DNA of 64,000 nt, taken from positions 54,451 to 118,450 of the forward strand of contig NZ_JPVZ01000012.1 in the NCBI RefSeq assembly GCF_001662875.1, in the 5' to 3' direction. This document shows positions 61,819-64,000 of this stretch, one piece after another (positions within the stretch are counted from its first letter, which is position 1; each line of letters starts with the position of its first letter). This DNA is from Thalassospira tepidiphila MCCC 1A03514. Its GTDB lineage: Bacteria; Pseudomonadota; Alphaproteobacteria; Rhodospirillales; Thalassospiraceae. The notes below the pieces were generated by a model. The model did not search any database, had not been told where the DNA came from, and worked only from the letters and a program-made list of their open reading frames with translations. Made by a program: the position numbers and the translations under genes.

Positions 61819-64000
61819 TTACATGCTGCTCAGTGTCTGGATCAGGGTCGAGACAAGCGCATCGCGATCAAATTTGGCCACATAGTCGCTGAAACCGACC
61901 TGACGACCGCGTTCGAAGTCTTCCTCTTTGGTGTGCGAAGACAGGGCAATAATCGGAATTTCACCCCATTCTGCATCATCCTGAAGCGCTTCGGCAAATT
62001 CAAAGCCGTTCATGCCCGGCATTTCGATGTCACTGATGATCGCGTCAAACAGAACACCACGGTTTTTAAGGTCCATGGCCTGTTCTGCATTTTCGACCGC
62101 AGTCACATTGAAACCGGCAACCGACAGCATCGGCGTCAGCAGGTTACGGAAGAACGGGCTGTCATCGATCAGAAGAACACGCTTCTTCTCGCCGCCGTTA
62201 TCCTCGGTGCCGAACCAGTCGCTGAAGGCCAGCTCAAGGTAGTAACCGGCATCAATAAGGTCGGTCGCCTTGCCGTCAATCACGGCCGAACCAACCAGAC
62301 CATCCTGATCCGCGGTCAGTTCAACATTCAGCACGTCATCAACAATATCGACGATCTCGTCGACAACCAGACCCATGGTGCGTTCACGATCCTGGAACAC
62401 AAGGGTCGGCTGACGGCCTTCTGCCTTCATCTGGTAGCTACCGTCGATAAAGACAAGAGGCATAAGCTTGCCGCGGTACTGGACCAGCGGACGGCCATTC
62501 GAATGTTCGATATTCTCGACATCGATTTCTTCAAGGCGGGCAACAAGCGCCAGCGGAACCGCACGCACTTCGCTGCCACCGGCCCGGAAGACCAGCATGG
62601 ATGTGGTTTCGCGATCCGATGCATCGGCCTTGGCCTTGCCTTCGACACCCTGCGAACCACCAACGGTGATTTCGCCGGTGCGGGTGGCAATGCCGTTCGG
62701 ATCAAGGATCATGATCACGCTACCGTCGCCAAGGATGGTGTTACCCGAGAACAGCGACAGATCGCGCAGGATCGGGGCCACCGGTTTAACAACGATTTCC
62801 TCGGTGTCGAACACGCGGTCAACGATGATACCGAACGAATAGGTACCGACCTGTGCAACCACGATGAATGCTTCTTCATCGACCGCATCGTCGCTTTCCT
62901 GAGTGGTATCAAGACCAAGAATTTTCTTGAGCGTGACCAGCGGCAGCAGACGGTTACGCAGGCGCAGGACCGGCGTATCGTGAATGCGTTCGATGGAATG
63001 TTCGGAATTGTTCGATGCACGAACAAGTTCCAGAACGCTGATCTGCGGAATGGCAAAGCGTTCGCCGCCACTTTCCACGATCAGGGCTGACACGATTGCC
63101 AGCGTCAGCGGAATCTTGATGATGAAGGTCGACCCACGGCCTTCGACCGATTTCAGCTCGACCGTACCACCGATCTTTTCGATGTTGGTACGCACAACGT
63201 CCATACCCACACCACGACCGGAAACCGAAGTAACCTTTTCCGCGGTCGAGAAACCGGCTTTGAAGATGAACTGCTGGATCTGCTGTTCACCCATGCCTTC
63301 AAGCTCGCTTTCGGTCGCAAGACCGTTGGCAATCGCCTTCGCCTTGATGCGCTCAAGGTTCAGACCACGACCATCATCGGAAATCTCGATGATGATGTGA
63401 CCACCCTCGTGATACGCATTCAGCGTGACCGTACCGGTTTCAGGCTTGCCTGCATCGCGACGGCCCGGAATATCTTCCAGACCATGGTCGGCAGAGTTAC
63501 GCACCATGTGGGTCAGCGGGTCCTTGATCAGCTCAAGAACCTGACGGTCCAGTTCGGTGTCGGCACCGATCATTTGCAGATCGATTTTCTTGTTCATCTC
63601 AAGGGCAAGGTCGCGAACGATACGCGGCAGTTTTGCCCATGCGTTGCCGATCGGCTGCATACGGGTCTTCATCACGCCTTCCTGAAGGTCGGTCGTGATG
63701 TGCGACAGGCGCTGCAACGGCACGGTGAATTCACTGTCATCCTTGCCGCGAACCATCTGCAAAAGCTGGTTACGGGTCAGGACAAGTTCGGAAACCAGCG
63801 TCATCAGGTTTTCAAGCAGCTCGACATTCACACGAATGGTCTGGGCTGCAACCGAGCTTTCCTTGGCTTCTGCGCGCGGTGCCTCTGCCTTTGGATTTTC
63901 GGCAGCCTTTTTGGCCGGCGCAACTTCCTGGGATTTCGCAGCGGCGGGCGGAGCAGCCGGTTTTGCCGGTGCTTCCGGCTCCGGCTCAGCGGCGGCCGCC
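61819..64000 (-). CDS. cheA: Chemotaxis histidine kinase CheA with C-terminal receiver (5' part outside window)
   Basis: CheA phosphorylates CheY and CheB. The frame stays open to the window end: before NVELLENLMTLVSELVLTRN (dimerisation domain) there are 57 more codons of Ala/Pro/Glu/Lys-rich linker, so the Hpt domain lies outside. The kinase domain has DPLTHMVRNSADHGLE (N box), EISDDGRGLNLERIKAKAIA and KVTSVSGRGVGMDVVRTNIE. A CheW-like regulatory domain and a second CheW-like segment (MLVFRAGGSEVRAVPLALVA) follow, then a receiver domain with VLLIDDSPFFRNLLTPML and ISDIEMPGMNGFEF. No ATG start exists in the window. Confidence 0.95.
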   Translation of the reverse strand, partial: AAAAEPEPEAPAKPAAPPAAAKSQEVAPAKKAAENPKAEAPRAEAKESSVAAQTIRVNVELLENLMTLVSELVLTRNQLLQMVRGKDDSEFTVPLQRLSHITTDLQEGVMKTRMQPIGNAWAKLPRIVRDLALEMNKKIDLQMIGADTELDRQVLELIKDPLTHMVRNSADHGLEDIPGRRDAGKPETGTVTLNAYHEGGHIIIEISDDGRGLNLERIKAKAIANGLATESELEGMGEQQIQQFIFKAGFSTAEKVTSVSGRGVGMDVVRTNIEKIGGTVELKSVEGRGSTFIIKIPLTLAIVSALIVESGGERFAIPQISVLELVRASNNSEHSIERIHDTPVLRLRNRLLPLVTLKKILGLDTTQESDDAVDEEAFIVVAQVGTYSFGIIVDRVFDTEEIVVKPVAPILRDLSLFSGNTILGDGSVIMILDPNGIATRTGEITVGGSQGVEGKAKADASDRETTSMLVFRAGGSEVRAVPLALVARLEEIDVENIEHSNGRPLVQYRGKLMPLVFIDGSYQMKAEGRQPTLVFQDRERTMGLVVDEIVDIVDDVLNVELTADQDGLVGSAVIDGKATDLIDAGYYLELAFSDWFGTEDNGGEKKRVLLIDDSPFFRNLLTPMLSVAGFNVTAVENAEQAMDLKNRGVLFDAIISDIEMPGMNGFEFAEALQDDAEWGEIPIIALSSHTKEEDFERGRQVGFSDYVAKFDRDALVSTLIQTLSSM

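Noticed and set aside
1..64000. CRISPR array, tRNA/rRNA genes, insertion sequences or prophage genes
   Set aside because: No regularly spaced repeats, no tRNA-like cloverleaf, no transposase or integrase and no terminal inverted repeats were recognised while reading the window.

Overview
This window is most likely chromosomal DNA from a motile alphaproteobacterium, and the gene content fits the Rhodospirillales (a marine Thalassospira-like organism would fit). The evidence is the set of alphaproteobacterial regulators CtrA, FlbD and FliX, a DksA with a single cysteine, a DUF6468 protein beside fliM, and an overall moderately GC-rich composition. The species is inferred and cannot be proven from the window alone.

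Almost everything here is one flagellar and chemotaxis supercluster. Positions 1-909 hold the 3' end of a probable fliO and fliP. An oxidoreductase gene on the minus strand (960-2228) separates these from a minus-strand motor block. Read in transcription order, that block is fliL, fliM, a DUF6468 gene and motE, then cheY, cheZ, a MotB-like gene without the channel Asp, motB, a 1156-residue exported AMIN/TPR-like protein, and a Sel1-repeat protein. Plus-strand structural genes follow: flgF-flgG-flgA, flgH, flgI-flgJ-flgN-flgK-flgL-fliW, the flagellin gene, flaG, fliD-fliS, fliK-flgD-flgE, then fliF-fliH-fliN-motA-flbD-flhA-flhF-flhG and a FliK-like protein. dksA and fliX lie on the minus strand between flgH and flgI.

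Positions 46289-53803 are an accessory stretch. It holds a degenerate QueF-like protein, an AT-rich DUF4145 gene, a 2OG-Fe(II) dioxygenase, a YnjBCD-type ABC transporter, a TerC-family protein, a YbaK-family deacylase and a lipoprotein. Flagellar genes then resume with fliI-fliJ (minus strand), followed by ctrA (plus strand), an isoprenylcysteine methyltransferase-like gene, and a minus-strand chemotaxis operon cheA (cut by the window end)-cheW-cheY-cheB-cheR.

Regulation is unusually readable. Seven sites match the sigma-54 -24/-12 consensus (TGGCACG-N4-TTGC), in front of fliL, flgF, flgH, flgI, the flagellin gene, fliD and fliK. The cognate enhancer-binding protein FlbD and its partner FliX are both encoded in the window. 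Two of these promoters also settle start codons (fliL, flgI). Strong hairpin terminators follow flgH, fliS, flgE, ctrA and the Sel1 gene. Perfect inverted repeats that I cannot assign to a known factor lie upstream of ctrA, flgA and fliF. Not found in the window: fliG (absent from its usual place between fliF and fliH), fliQ, fliR, flhB, flgB, flgC, fliE, flbT, flaF, csrA. No tRNA, rRNA, CRISPR array or insertion sequence was recognised.
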